DNA from: a virus
IMG/VR virus record: IMGVR_UViG_3300021378_001388
Location: 1 to 64,000 of that record
DNA: 64,000 nt
Strand: one strand, 5' to 3'
Shown here: positions 34,560 to 42,472 of the stretch, piece after piece
Layout of the letters: each line of letters opens with the position of its first letter
How positions within the stretch are numbered: position 1 is the stretch's first letter
Notes under the pieces: model-generated
Seen by the model: the letters and a program-made list of their open reading frames with translations, nothing else
Told to the model about the DNA's origin: nothing
Databases searched by the model: none
Made by a program: the position numbers and the translations under genes

Positions 34560-35287
34560 AATTGCTCTTGTTTTCTTAATCTATTAAGTAAATTTCTAAA
34601 CTGTATTCTAGTATCTGGGCTCATTGCCAGATTATCTAAGTTTTGGGCTTGATGTGCCATTGCTTGTCTCTGAATTGGAGTCAATGGTCTGCCTTGTTCT
34701 GCTTTATCCATCGCATCTGCTGTTTGTGCCGCAGTTGCACCGCCTAAATTGTCTCTGCCAAGTCTTTGCATGGCTTGTGTTCTTGCTGTTTTCATTTTCT
34801 GGTCTGATTGAGCAGCCGCACCTGGTGTTGGTTCAACTGGCTCTTCAACCCCTACATATGCATCTTTTCCCCTAGCATCTGGTCCTTGTGAACCTGTGCT
34901 GTATGCTTCGTCTAAAGATTTCCATTCATCATACGATAGAAAAATATCTGTATCTGGGTCATAATAACTGCCCTCTTTTGGGTCATAATATACAACTTTA
35001 CCAGATTTAGTCATAATAGGACCTTCTAGTCCGTCTCTGGCTTTATATTTTTCTGGCATAGCAGGAAGTTCTGACCAACCTTCTGATAAACTCATCATAT
35101 CTTCAATCGTAGATACATCTTTAGATTTTAATGCAGACATTACTTTAATATAATCAGAAAAACTTAATGTTTTCATTCTTGCTTTGACATCTTCTACTGG
35201 AGAATCAATAAGACTAGCGATGTCTTGCATTCGGTCATCTACACCTTCAACAAACATTGTTTTCTCTATTTCATTCTTTAATGACAT
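34556..35287 (-). CDS. Phage protein of unknown function
   Basis: A 243-residue protein. A central Tyr/Asp-rich stretch (VYYDPKEGSYYDPDTDIFLS) resembles short beta-repeat segments; the C-terminus is helical, Gln/Ala-rich. It sits in the late block between two small genes. Confidence 0.55.
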   Translation of the reverse strand: MSLKNEIEKTMFVEGVDDRMQDIASLIDSPVEDVKARMKTLSFSDYIKVMSALKSKDVSTIEDMMSLSEGWSELPAMPEKYKARDGLEGPIMTKSGKVVYYDPKEGSYYDPDTDIFLSYDEWKSLDEAYSTGSQGPDARGKDAYVGVEEPVEPTPGAAAQSDQKMKTARTQAMQRLGRDNLGGATAAQTADAMDKAEQGRPLTPIQRQAMAHQAQNLDNLAMSPDTRIQFRNLLNRLRKQEQL

Positions 35288-35298
35288 TATATTCTCCG

Positions 35299-35577
35299 TT
35301 ATCGCCTATTTAGTGTCTTTAAACGCTTACTCGCTGGATTCATTCGCTTAGTCATTTTTGCTTTACGTTTCATTCTAGCGCCCATTTTTGCTTTTGTTCT
35401 TGCTAATGTGAAGCGTTTCTTCATATTAACTGGTTTAAAACAATTTCCAGGTTTAGTTACTGTTTTACCTTTAAGTCTTCCTGAACTACATCTATACTTA
35501 CGAACAATACTTCTGCCTTTACGGGCATAAACTAATTTCGCTTCATATATCTCTTCAGAAATTTCTTCAAATAACAT
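35299..35577 (-). CDS. Highly basic small protein
   Basis: A 92-residue protein with more than 30% Lys/Arg, mainly in the C-terminal 45 residues (KRFTLARTKAKMGARMKRKA). Two Cys near residues 30 and 46. Composition suggests binding to nucleic acid, perhaps packaged with the genome. Confidence 0.6.
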   Translation of the reverse strand: MLFEEISEEIYEAKLVYARKGRSIVRKYRCSSGRLKGKTVTKPGNCFKPVNMKKRFTLARTKAKMGARMKRKAKMTKRMNPASKRLKTLNRR

Positions 35578-35581
35578 CTTT

Positions 35582-35833
35582 TTAGCCTATCAAATTAAAC
35601 ATCTGTGCAAATAAGGCAATAAGCATTGTCGAAAATAAAGTTGATGCTGTCCATATCAAAATTTTCTTCGTCTCTGCAAAACCTTTTTCCATTACTGCTT
35701 CGTTCTTATCAATCTTTTCATTAATGTCTTTTAATGACTTATTAAAATGATGATACCTCTCATAGCATACTGCTACGTGAGTCTCTAAACTCTCTGCTTC
35801 TAAATGTGCTAATTTTGGTTCCTTATCAGCCAT
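35582..35833 (-). CDS. Coiled-coil protein with C-terminal membrane helix
   Basis: An 83-residue protein: a charged helix of ~55 residues, then ILIWTASTLFSTMLIALFAQMF as a single transmembrane segment. The architecture is like small holin/antiholin or tail-anchored proteins; no further evidence. A late promoter lies 31 nt upstream. Confidence 0.65.
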   Translation of the reverse strand: MADKEPKLAHLEAESLETHVAVCYERYHHFNKSLKDINEKIDKNEAVMEKGFAETKKILIWTASTLFSTMLIALFAQMFNLIG

Positions 35834-35864
35834 GGTAGCATCTCCCTAAATTAAATTACTAATT

Positions 35865-35872
35865 GTATTTAT
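35865..35872 (-). promoter_or_regulatory. Late promoter
   Basis: Minus strand AATGATAAATACAATTAG, 31 nt ahead of the membrane-anchored coiled-coil gene, after the terminator at 35907-35930. Confidence 0.65.
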
Positions 35873-35906
35873 CATTTGTAGCCAGGAATTAATCTTCAAG
35901 TAAAAC

Positions 35907-35930
35907 CAAAAAGGAGACATTATGTCTCCT
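35907..35930 (-). terminator. Factor-independent terminator
   Basis: Eight-bp stem AGGAGACA/TGTCTCCT with a 3-nt loop and a T5 tract on the minus strand, 30 nt beyond the stop at 35960. The stretch 35937-35962 is an AT-only direct repeat of TTAATTAA units. Confidence 0.8.
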
Positions 35931-35959
35931 CTCTCAATTAATTAATTTAATTAATTTAA

Positions 35960-36736
35960 TTATTTTCTATCAAATGGTCTACCTAATTGACCTCTTTTAG
36001 TACTATATGTTGTTGCACCTATTCTTTTTCCTAATGCCCTACCAGCGGCACCTGCGGCTGCGATTGCTCCAATACCAGCGGCTGCTTTTACGATTGGTTT
36101 ATCCCACATCTTCTTCTTTTTATCTTCACTATCGTCAACAATATAATTACCACGTTTCTGTAGTTTTAGAAGTGCTGGCATTATTTCTGCCAATCTTGCT
36201 TTTCTACGCATCCATTGAACTAATCTTGTGACTACTAGTGCTTTTTGATTTTGACTCAAGTTGTCCCAATCTCCTACAAGTCTACGAACTGACTTTAACA
36301 TACCATCTTGGACATTTAAATTTCTTTGATATCTTAATAGATATCTTTGCTCAAATGATGAATCGTTTCTATTATTAGAATAATGAAGTAAAAATCTCAA
36401 AATGTCTGCTTTCTGTAATGAAAGTCTGCCTCTTGCTATTTCATCTTTTTCATCATCGCCAATATCGTTGTCTTTTCCCATTAAACGATTAAGAGCCATA
36501 TACATATCAGTACCATTAGTTCTGAAATAATCAAAGTTTCTGTAAACCATAGTACGAGATGCTATATCTCCTGCCAATGGGGCAAAGTCGTAATCTTTAT
36601 TAAAAATATTTAATATAAGAAAATGAACAAAAACTATATCTGCCGCATCATTAATATTAACATCAGACGCCATCTTTTTAGTTCTGAACAATCTACTTTC
36701 AGATAATGTATTAACAAATTGAACTTTGTTTACCAT
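35960..36736 (-). CDS. Phage protein of unknown function, virion-associated
   Basis: About 258 residues from the ATG at 36736, which has TTGGAG 9 nt upstream; an in-frame TTG would add five residues but is the SD itself. Helical, Arg/Leu rich, with an Ala/Gly-rich hydrophobic segment near residue 225 (AAAGIGAIAAAGAAG) and a basic tail. Possibly a packaged or membrane-contacting protein. Confidence 0.6.
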   Translation of the reverse strand: MVNKVQFVNTLSESRLFRTKKMASDVNINDAADIVFVHFLILNIFNKDYDFAPLAGDIASRTMVYRNFDYFRTNGTDMYMALNRLMGKDNDIGDDEKDEIARGRLSLQKADILRFLLHYSNNRNDSSFEQRYLLRYQRNLNVQDGMLKSVRRLVGDWDNLSQNQKALVVTRLVQWMRRKARLAEIMPALLKLQKRGNYIVDDSEDKKKKMWDKPIVKAAAGIGAIAAAGAAGRALGKRIGATTYSTKRGQLGRPFDRK

Positions 36737-37110
36737 TTTCTGCAACTCCAATATCTTGCTTTGTGCTTTGGTCCAGGATTATCGCAATTATGTCTTGCTC
36801 TAAAATTCTTTCGTTTTCCTGGATTAGACTTTTTAATTCTAACACCCTTTTGCCCGAAGTTAACTTTAACTACATTGCCCTTATCATTCTTAACATAGAC
36901 TTTGAATTTTTTAACATCACCCGCACTAGGTTTATTTAATTTAACAGTACGACCTTGATATTCTGCTTCAAAAAGTCCTTCTTCGCAGTATGCAAGATAT
37001 CCATATTCTTCATGGAAATCTTGTGAGTCTTCTAATGTAACTTCTGTAATTGGTTGCTCTATGAGTTCTAACTCATCAATCAATCTTCTTAATTCTGTAT
37101 TATCCGTCAT
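36730..37110 (-). CDS. Phage protein with C-terminal basic Cys-containing domain
   Basis: A 126-residue protein. The first ~45 residues are acidic; the C-terminal region (KLNKPSAGDVKKFKVYVKN, then RKNFRARHNCDNPGPKHKARYWSCRKW) is a compact basic module with two Cys and two His, a possible zinc site. It overlaps its neighbour by 7 nt. Function unknown. Confidence 0.65.
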   Translation of the reverse strand: MTDNTELRRLIDELELIEQPITEVTLEDSQDFHEEYGYLAYCEEGLFEAEYQGRTVKLNKPSAGDVKKFKVYVKNDKGNVVKVNFGQKGVRIKKSNPGKRKNFRARHNCDNPGPKHKARYWSCRKW

Positions 37111-37111
37111 A

Positions 37112-37303
37112 TTAATTCTCTTTTACTATATCTTTACAAGTATCACTCGCATATTTTTTAAAGTACCTAGGCGCAAATGCGTGTAAAAATACTGCCAGTG
37201 CGGCCTTTTTCAAACGCCACGCAATACCCATTGCGTGTTTAAAATGTTGCCAGCGTGTCATATCTGCCTCATCTAAATGCAATTTACACTTCTCGCTAAA
37301 CAT
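37112..37303 (-). CDS. Small DUF6356-like protein
   Basis: Sixty-three residues. The pattern TRWQHFKHAMGIAWRLKKAALAVFLHAFAPRYF followed by SDTC fits the short DUF6356 family (one amphipathic/hydrophobic helix with a conserved HAF.P element). Late promoter 30 nt upstream. Function unknown. The match is from memory of the motif only. Confidence 0.55.
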   Translation of the reverse strand: MFSEKCKLHLDEADMTRWQHFKHAMGIAWRLKKAALAVFLHAFAPRYFKKYASDTCKDIVKEN

Positions 37304-37332
37304 TATTACTTCCTCGTTCTTACATATTATAT

Positions 37333-37340
37333 GTATTTAT
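37333..37340 (-). promoter_or_regulatory. Late promoter
   Basis: Minus strand AAGATAAATACATATAAT, just upstream of the DUF6356-like gene. Confidence 0.65.
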
Positions 37341-37341
37341 C

Positions 37342-37479
37342 TTACTTGAGGGCTCCACTCGTAACTCTTTTACTGTTAGGATGTCTTTTTGATACGAATG
37401 TTGAGTGTGACAGATTCTTCTTAGTTGCCCTCTGTCCTCTTTTTGGTGTTTTTACGTGTGGTACTGCTCTTTTTCCCAT
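37342..37479 (-). CDS. 45-residue very basic protein
   Basis: ATG at 37479, begins MGKRAVPHVKTPKRG, ends in TAA at 37342. More than a third Lys/Arg, Ser/Thr-rich. It fills the gap between the ligase-like gene and a late promoter, although only a weak ribosome-binding site (AAGA) is visible. It resembles the other tiny basic genes of this genome (16872, 35299). Confidence 0.55.
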   Translation of the reverse strand: MGKRAVPHVKTPKRGQRATKKNLSHSTFVSKRHPNSKRVTSGALK

Positions 37480-37504
37480 GGTCTTATTATTAGTAGTTAA
37501 AAAA

Positions 37505-38713
37505 TTATCTCTCTTGCCTCATGTTCGCCGCTGTAAAACCTGCTCTATTGACTAGTTTTACGTCCTTGTCTATTACATATCCTTCTCCACCTCTTTCACC
37601 GTTTGTACTGGCTTCGATATCTGCTGGCTGAGAATCTAATGCTGTAATAATCTTATTCTTTGTTGTCATTACACCTTTAATAAATGTAAATATTGCTTCA
37701 AATCCATCGCTATTTTCTTGGGCGTATTGAAGTACTCTTTCTTTTTTAGGTCCACTTAGTTTTGATGTTTCTACCCATTGACTAAAACTCGCTCCTAGGT
37801 TATCTAAGTTGCCTGCTTTTGTGCTATTATTGATATATGTATAAAGAATATTACGAAAATCTGTCATTTTTAATTCTGCTGGAACTGCCAATAATTTATC
37901 AATTGCATTAGCATTTGATTTTAAATAACTTTCTAATCTGTCTACTTCTGGTAAGTCAACACCAGGCGATGTAGTAACATATACTGGAGGCATAATAAAT
38001 GTTCTACCATCTTTAAGTTGCCCCATATCTACACTGCTTTTGTTTCCTTCTAAATCAATTGATTGGTGTACAACAATACCTACATCACTTCCTGTAATCT
38101 TTTGGCCTATTTCACTTTTTTCGTTCACTGAATATGTTGTAGTGTTTGGCTTAAATATAAGTCTACCATCTTTTGATGGAGGGGTTGAGAACCATAATAA
38201 GTCGCCGTGTAAATATCCTCTGAAGTCGTCAGGAATAACACTCTCTACTTTGTCCCATATATTTTTCATTTGTGTTGCGAATGCTTTACGGCTATCTTCA
38301 ATTTCGCCTTTGGCTCTGTTTAAAAACATTTGCTCTAAGTCATCACTGCTTGTTACTCTGCCGTTATAACCTTTTGCACCAAATCCACTTTTATCTGTAA
38401 GTACGAATTCGCCATTCTCATTACGACCAAAGATGACGGCTGGTGAGCCATCCCATTTGATACTAATTGATGAAGGAGAAGTTTCTATCTGATGTAATTT
38501 AGCGATTGCTTTTTTACCACCTTCACTTCCTGCTGGTCCGTCAAGTCCTAGAATAAGGTCTTCTAAATGTTGAATTCTTGCGCCCTCTTCATTGAGTGCT
38601 TTATCCAGAAGTTTCTTCATCTTCTGATGGAAACCTATTTGTTTATTACGAGGCTTTCTTGGACCTCTAAATCTTCTTTGACGACCTTTGTCTAATATAT
38701 CTTCAACTTTCAT
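37505..38713 (-). CDS. Nucleotidyltransferase/nucleic-acid-ligase-like protein (DUF6267-like)
   Basis: About 402 residues from the ATG at 38713. It has elements of the covalent nucleotidyltransferase (ATP-dependent ligase/capping) fold in order: SIKWDGSPAVIFGR (motif I KxDG), GYLHGDLLW (motif III-like), GGEGYVI (motif IV) and VKLVN (motif V) close to the C-terminus. The usual Arg of motif I is replaced, and no C-terminal OB domain follows. The N-terminus is basic. It sits in the late block. Ligase activity is an inference; marine phage homologues are usually left as unknown. Confidence 0.68.
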   Translation of the reverse strand: MKVEDILDKGRQRRFRGPRKPRNKQIGFHQKMKKLLDKALNEEGARIQHLEDLILGLDGPAGSEGGKKAIAKLHQIETSPSSISIKWDGSPAVIFGRNENGEFVLTDKSGFGAKGYNGRVTSSDDLEQMFLNRAKGEIEDSRKAFATQMKNIWDKVESVIPDDFRGYLHGDLLWFSTPPSKDGRLIFKPNTTTYSVNEKSEIGQKITGSDVGIVVHQSIDLEGNKSSVDMGQLKDGRTFIMPPVYVTTSPGVDLPEVDRLESYLKSNANAIDKLLAVPAELKMTDFRNILYTYINNSTKAGNLDNLGASFSQWVETSKLSGPKKERVLQYAQENSDGFEAIFTFIKGVMTTKNKIITALDSQPADIEASTNGERGGEGYVIDKDVKLVNRAGFTAANMRQER

Positions 38714-38714
38714 C

Positions 38715-38948
38715 TTACTTATCCCCGTATGGATTTTCACCTGTTAATTTAGGACGAGCAAACCACAGTTTAAACCATTCTTTTGTGCCTGGTTCTATGT
38801 TGTTTTTCTTTTGATACTTAGACTTTTCAGTTCCTGTATAAGAAATATTTTCTTGCTTGGTTTCTTCAGGTTGGTATGGCTTATAGATACCAGAAAGAAT
38901 CTTTAGTTCTTCAAGTTGCTGTTCGAGGCTACTACTTTCTTTTAGCAT
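38715..38948 (-). CDS. Small phage protein of unknown function
   Basis: A 77-residue hydrophilic protein. The C-terminal stretch EPGTKEWFKLWFARPKLTGENPYGD is a compact, probably conserved module. Overlaps the upstream gene by 17 nt. Confidence 0.55.
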   Translation of the reverse strand: MLKESSSLEQQLEELKILSGIYKPYQPEETKQENISYTGTEKSKYQKKNNIEPGTKEWFKLWFARPKLTGENPYGDK

Positions 38949-39183
38949 GAGTTATTCCTCGCTTAAACTTTCTCAAGTCGCCAGTTCGTATGCTATTAAC
39001 CAAACGCTTAGATAAATCTACTGCAACATCATTATCAAACTCACGGTGAATGAATTCAATTAGATTTATTGCACCAGAAATAATATGTTCGCCCTTTTGT
39101 TCAACGAATCTCTCTGGCTCATTCTTAGAAATCGCCATTGAGTTTAATTCTTCAAAAAGACTTTTACGTGGTTTCTTAGTCAT
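38932..39183 (-). CDS. Small helical phage protein
   Basis: About 83 residues from the ATG at 39183, with TTGGAGAG upstream (an in-frame TTG there is the SD). Predicted helical, basic tail. A late promoter precedes it. Confidence 0.55.
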   Translation of the reverse strand: MTKKPRKSLFEELNSMAISKNEPERFVEQKGEHIISGAINLIEFIHREFDNDVAVDLSKRLVNSIRTGDLRKFKRGITHAKRK

Positions 39184-39219
39184 AAAATTGCTCTCCAAGA
39201 GATAAATTCTCTATCAACA

Positions 39220-39227
39220 GTATTTAT
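39220..39227 (-). promoter_or_regulatory. Late promoter
   Basis: Minus strand TTGATAAATACTGTTG, overlapping the gp41 stop codon and driving the small genes downstream. Confidence 0.6.
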
Positions 39228-40645
39228 CAATTATCATCAAATGGAGTAGACTTTTTTGTCTTTAACATCGCTCTCAAATCCCTTGAGGCGTTTGTCTTCT
39301 CCGGTGGAATAGCGGAGTCACTCATAGTATCAGTGACCGTGTTTTTTCTTTTTAATGTGTCCATAACTTTTGAAGTTTGGGAATCTTGTGAACCAACTGC
39401 TAAATCATCATCTTCTAAATCTGAATCACTAATTCTAAGACTATCTCTGTCAAATACTAGATTTATCTTGGAACCAACACCACTAGAACTTCTTGTTTTC
39501 AATAATTGTAATTGATATTGGCCACGTTCTCTCATTGCATTACTAGTAAAGATACCAATAACATTATCAGCAGTTTGAATTTTAGAGATACCACCAGCAA
39601 TATGAGAGTGGTCAAACTCAATTTCTTCTACTGCTGAACGATTTAACTGTGATGCAGTGACTACAACTGTTTGAGATTCCATTGCAAAGTTACGAATTTC
39701 TTCTGTGACATATTTGTCTTTGATAAACAAATCACCTGGATTAACTTTCTTAGTTGCAGGCATTAACAAGTCTAAGTAGTCTATACAAATACAATCAACT
39801 GTTTTACCTGTTACAATTTGAAGTTCTTTTAGATAAGCCCGAACATCATTCATTGTTCCACCAGAAGACATATACTTAATTCTAAGCATACCAGATTTCT
39901 TACCAATAGTCTTCACTTTCAACTCAACATCATCTAGTTCTTTAAAGATACGCCTAGTACTCTTGTCAGTTGCCATCGCATCGATACGCATTGCTGACAA
40001 TTCTTCTGATAATTCTAAAGTAAGATAGACAACATTCATACCGGCTTCTGCCCAGTTCAATGACATATTCTGCATAAACAAAGATTTACCTGAACCAGAA
40101 CCACCAGCAAAGATAGTTACTTCGCCTCGATTAATACCACCGTAAAGTTTATCATCTAAGTCTTTCCAACCTGTAGTAATTTGTCCGTTATTGTCTTTGA
40201 GCATTTCAAGTCTTGCTCTAGGGTCATGGAAATAATCAGTACCTAAAGACCTTGCAAGTCCAATCTGGACTGCTTCTTTGATGGTTGTTTCTACTTCACC
40301 ATATTTACCTTCTTCAAGTAAATCAGCACTATTAACGATTGCTCGTTCAATTGCTTTGTGTCTACAGAATGTTTCAAACTCGTCAACAAACCAATCATTA
40401 TGCTTTACTATATCCTCTAGTAGTTCTATCTCTTGCCCGGTCTCTGCTTTTATTTGTTCAACAGATGGCATAGTAGAATATTCTGCACTATAGTTTATTA
40501 GATAGCCCACAATATCACGGCTTGGTCTATCAAAGTGGCGTTCATCAATTATGCCCATCACTCTAGTAAACAACTGCGGGTCTGTCAACATAAATTGAAC
40601 AAATAATCTTTGTAAGTCTGGAGAATAGTTTTTGACTTCTGACAT
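39227..40645 (-). CDS. 41: Replicative DNA helicase, gp41/DnaB family
   Basis: A 472-residue RecA-fold hexameric helicase. N-terminal DnaB-like domain, then Walker A TIFAGGSGSGKSLFMQN (near residue 178), GMNVVYLTLELSEE (motif H1a), VDCICIDYLDLLMP (Walker B) and VVVTASQLNRSAVEE (motif H3). It unwinds DNA at the fork with the primase gp61 encoded nearby. Upstream is a consensus promoter and an AGGAAA site. Confidence 0.95.
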   Translation of the reverse strand: MSEVKNYSPDLQRLFVQFMLTDPQLFTRVMGIIDERHFDRPSRDIVGYLINYSAEYSTMPSVEQIKAETGQEIELLEDIVKHNDWFVDEFETFCRHKAIERAIVNSADLLEEGKYGEVETTIKEAVQIGLARSLGTDYFHDPRARLEMLKDNNGQITTGWKDLDDKLYGGINRGEVTIFAGGSGSGKSLFMQNMSLNWAEAGMNVVYLTLELSEELSAMRIDAMATDKSTRRIFKELDDVELKVKTIGKKSGMLRIKYMSSGGTMNDVRAYLKELQIVTGKTVDCICIDYLDLLMPATKKVNPGDLFIKDKYVTEEIRNFAMESQTVVVTASQLNRSAVEEIEFDHSHIAGGISKIQTADNVIGIFTSNAMRERGQYQLQLLKTRSSSGVGSKINLVFDRDSLRISDSDLEDDDLAVGSQDSQTSKVMDTLKRKNTVTDTMSDSAIPPEKTNASRDLRAMLKTKKSTPFDDN

Positions 40646-40669
40646 TTAGTTTCCTGGAAAGTTTATATT

Positions 40670-40698
40670 ATTATACAAGTTTTTAGACACTTTGTCAA
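40670..40698 (-). promoter_or_regulatory. Consensus sigma70-like promoter for gp41
   Basis: Minus strand TTGACA (40693-40698), 17 nt, TATAAT (40670-40675). GACA-AAG-TGTC forms a small dyad at the -35 end. Confidence 0.75.
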
Positions 40699-40701
40699 CA
40701 T

Positions 40702-41355
40702 CTAATATGTTTCAATTAGTTTATCCGCAATTCCGTGTTTGATTGCTTCTTCTGGAGTTAACCAATGGTCAGTTTTTGGTGCTAACATATGTTTACGAAT
40801 ATAAGGCTCTTTCTTCCCAGTACATTTCATATAATGTTCAAGTAATTTTTGATTTGTCCATTCCATATGAGATTGTGCATCTAACATATCGTGGTACTGT
40901 CCTCTAGTTCCACCACTAAATTCATGTGACATTACTGCTGTATTTTGTGTTAGATATCTATGTCCCTTTTTTCCAGCCATCATAAGCATAACGCCACAAC
41001 TTGCGATTGAACCCATGCCATATGTATGTACTGGAATACGTGACTGTTTGATAACATCGATAAGATGCATACAACTATCTACATAACCACCCGGAGAGTT
41101 GATATACAAGTGAATAATTTTTGGTGCGTCTTTTTCAGGCATCAAGTTATATTCCATAATCATCTTAACTAATGGCATACAATTGTCTTGGTTAAATTCT
41201 TTGTCCATATGTAACACACCATTTTCCCTTAAGAATTCACCAGGTTGTTTTGGTGGTGCTGGTGGTTGTGGCATTGGTGGCATCGGCGGTGGCGTCGGTG
41301 CTTCTTTAGGTTCTGGTATCACGTTAATTTTAATTTTAATCTCTTTATTTTTCAT
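40702..41355 (-). CDS. clpP: ClpP-like serine protease
   Basis: A 217-residue ClpP/crotonase-fold protease. The catalytic triad is visible: Ser119 in GSIASCGVMLMMAG, His144 in MSHEFSGG and Asp196 in KTDHWLTPEEAIKHGIAD; LYINSPGGYVDSCM is the oxyanion strand. The N-terminus has a 40-residue Pro-rich extension (APTPPPMPPMPQPP), not typical of ClpP, which may alter gating or partner choice. With phage ClpX, ClpS and PepA it could make a phage-specific degradation path. The ClpX IGF-loop pocket residues cannot be judged by eye. Confidence 0.9.
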   Translation of the reverse strand: MKNKEIKIKINVIPEPKEAPTPPPMPPMPQPPAPPKQPGEFLRENGVLHMDKEFNQDNCMPLVKMIMEYNLMPEKDAPKIIHLYINSPGGYVDSCMHLIDVIKQSRIPVHTYGMGSIASCGVMLMMAGKKGHRYLTQNTAVMSHEFSGGTRGQYHDMLDAQSHMEWTNQKLLEHYMKCTGKKEPYIRKHMLAPKTDHWLTPEEAIKHGIADKLIETY

Positions 41356-41430
41356 GTTAATATTATGCTCCTACGCTTTTTATTAATAGCAGGTCGTTAT
41401 GAGTCCCTCCTGCCGATGTGACTTTTAAAT

Positions 41431-42429
41431 TTACATTATTCTTGTTTTTACGCTTATCTTTGTACTATTACTTATGCGACCATCAATAATCGATTTCAGA
41501 GTATATAACTTTCCGTACTCTTTTACTGAATCTGCCGCATCTTTAATATGGTCTTCCCAGATTGGAAATGAAACACTCCAACCATTTTCTTGTGCCTGAT
41601 ATATTAACTTCTTACCGGCGTTATCTCTGTCAGGACATACGATAACTTCCCCTTTAAACTGATTGATATAATCAATTTGTTTCTGTGATGCTTCGTTGCT
41701 CATTATAGCAACACAATCTAAGACTGCGGCATCAATCGTTCCTTCAACTACAATCAAATATTCTCTATCTTCTTTAATCTTATCAGAATTATATAAAAAA
41801 TTCTTTGGTTGCTTTGTCATATATTTAGATTCTGAATTACCTGTAATGTCTCTTCCTGTAAATCCGACAATTCTATCACCTTGTGTGAATGGAAATATGA
41901 TGCGGTTCTTAAATCCAAATGTGCTACTCCAATAAGTATCTACAAAATCATATAAACCTCTATCAAGTAGATATTTTGCCGCCATAATTGCACCTTCAGG
42001 TGGACTATCTTTGTTAATTATATCTTCTAATAATTCTGAACTTTCTGGCAACTTCATTCCAGGAAATGATGGTATTCTAGTAGTTTGTGTTTTCGATGTA
42101 AACACCCACGGACCATCTGATAACTCTTTTTCTCTTATACTTTCAATCTGTAATCTTTTTATCTCACTCTCAGGAACACCAAGCAATCTCATAAACTTAA
42201 CAAAATTCTTGTTTATGACTTGACCTTTTCTATGAGATGCAGTTATACCACAGTTAAAACAATGATATGATACTAAATCACCCTCATTCTTCAATCCACC
42301 CCTCATTCTTGTATCAGAACGAGCCTCGCCCTGGTCGATACAGCACGGACAATTAAAACTCAGCCAACCGCCTGAACTTTGTCTTGTCTTACCGGGAATG
42401 AATTGATAAACAGTTTGTTGTAGTTCCAT
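41431..42429 (-). CDS. 61: DNA primase, gp61/DnaG-like
   Basis: A 332-residue primase. N-terminal zinc finger FNCPCCID...YHCFNCG, then TOPRIM elements: LIVVEGTIDAAVL (Glu) and VIVCPDRDNAGKKLI (DxD). It makes RNA primers for the gp41 helicase-linked lagging strand. The promoter -10 box (TATTAT) ends 6 nt before the ATG and no SD precedes it, so it may be leaderless. Confidence 0.92.
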   Translation of the reverse strand: MELQQTVYQFIPGKTRQSSGGWLSFNCPCCIDQGEARSDTRMRGGLKNEGDLVSYHCFNCGITASHRKGQVINKNFVKFMRLLGVPESEIKRLQIESIREKELSDGPWVFTSKTQTTRIPSFPGMKLPESSELLEDIINKDSPPEGAIMAAKYLLDRGLYDFVDTYWSSTFGFKNRIIFPFTQGDRIVGFTGRDITGNSESKYMTKQPKNFLYNSDKIKEDREYLIVVEGTIDAAVLDCVAIMSNEASQKQIDYINQFKGEVIVCPDRDNAGKKLIYQAQENGWSVSFPIWEDHIKDAADSVKEYGKLYTLKSIIDGRISNSTKISVKTRIM

Positions 42430-42435
42430 CTAATT

Positions 42436-42464
42436 ATAATACAGTATTGGAACTTAAAAGTCAA
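42436..42464 (-). promoter_or_regulatory. Sigma70-like promoter for the primase (leaderless)
   Basis: Minus strand TTGACT (42459-42464), 17 nt, TATTAT (42436-42441), AATTAG, ATG. Start site predicted at the initiation codon. Confidence 0.65.
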
Positions 42465-42472
42465 GTGGTTAA

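Noticed and set aside
35937-35962. TTAATTAA direct repeat as an origin or attachment site
   Set aside because: Very short AT-only tract beside a terminator; no integrase or iteron set to support it.
36730-36751. TTG start for the 35960-36736 gene
   Set aside because: The TTG is part of the TTGGAG ribosome-binding site of the ATG at 36736; similar TTG starts at 33673 and 39198 are rejected on the same grounds.
41356-41430. Possible attenuator hairpin between primase and clpP (GCAGG/CCTGC)
   Set aside because: Stem of only 5 bp with a long loop and no U-run; not distinguishable from chance.
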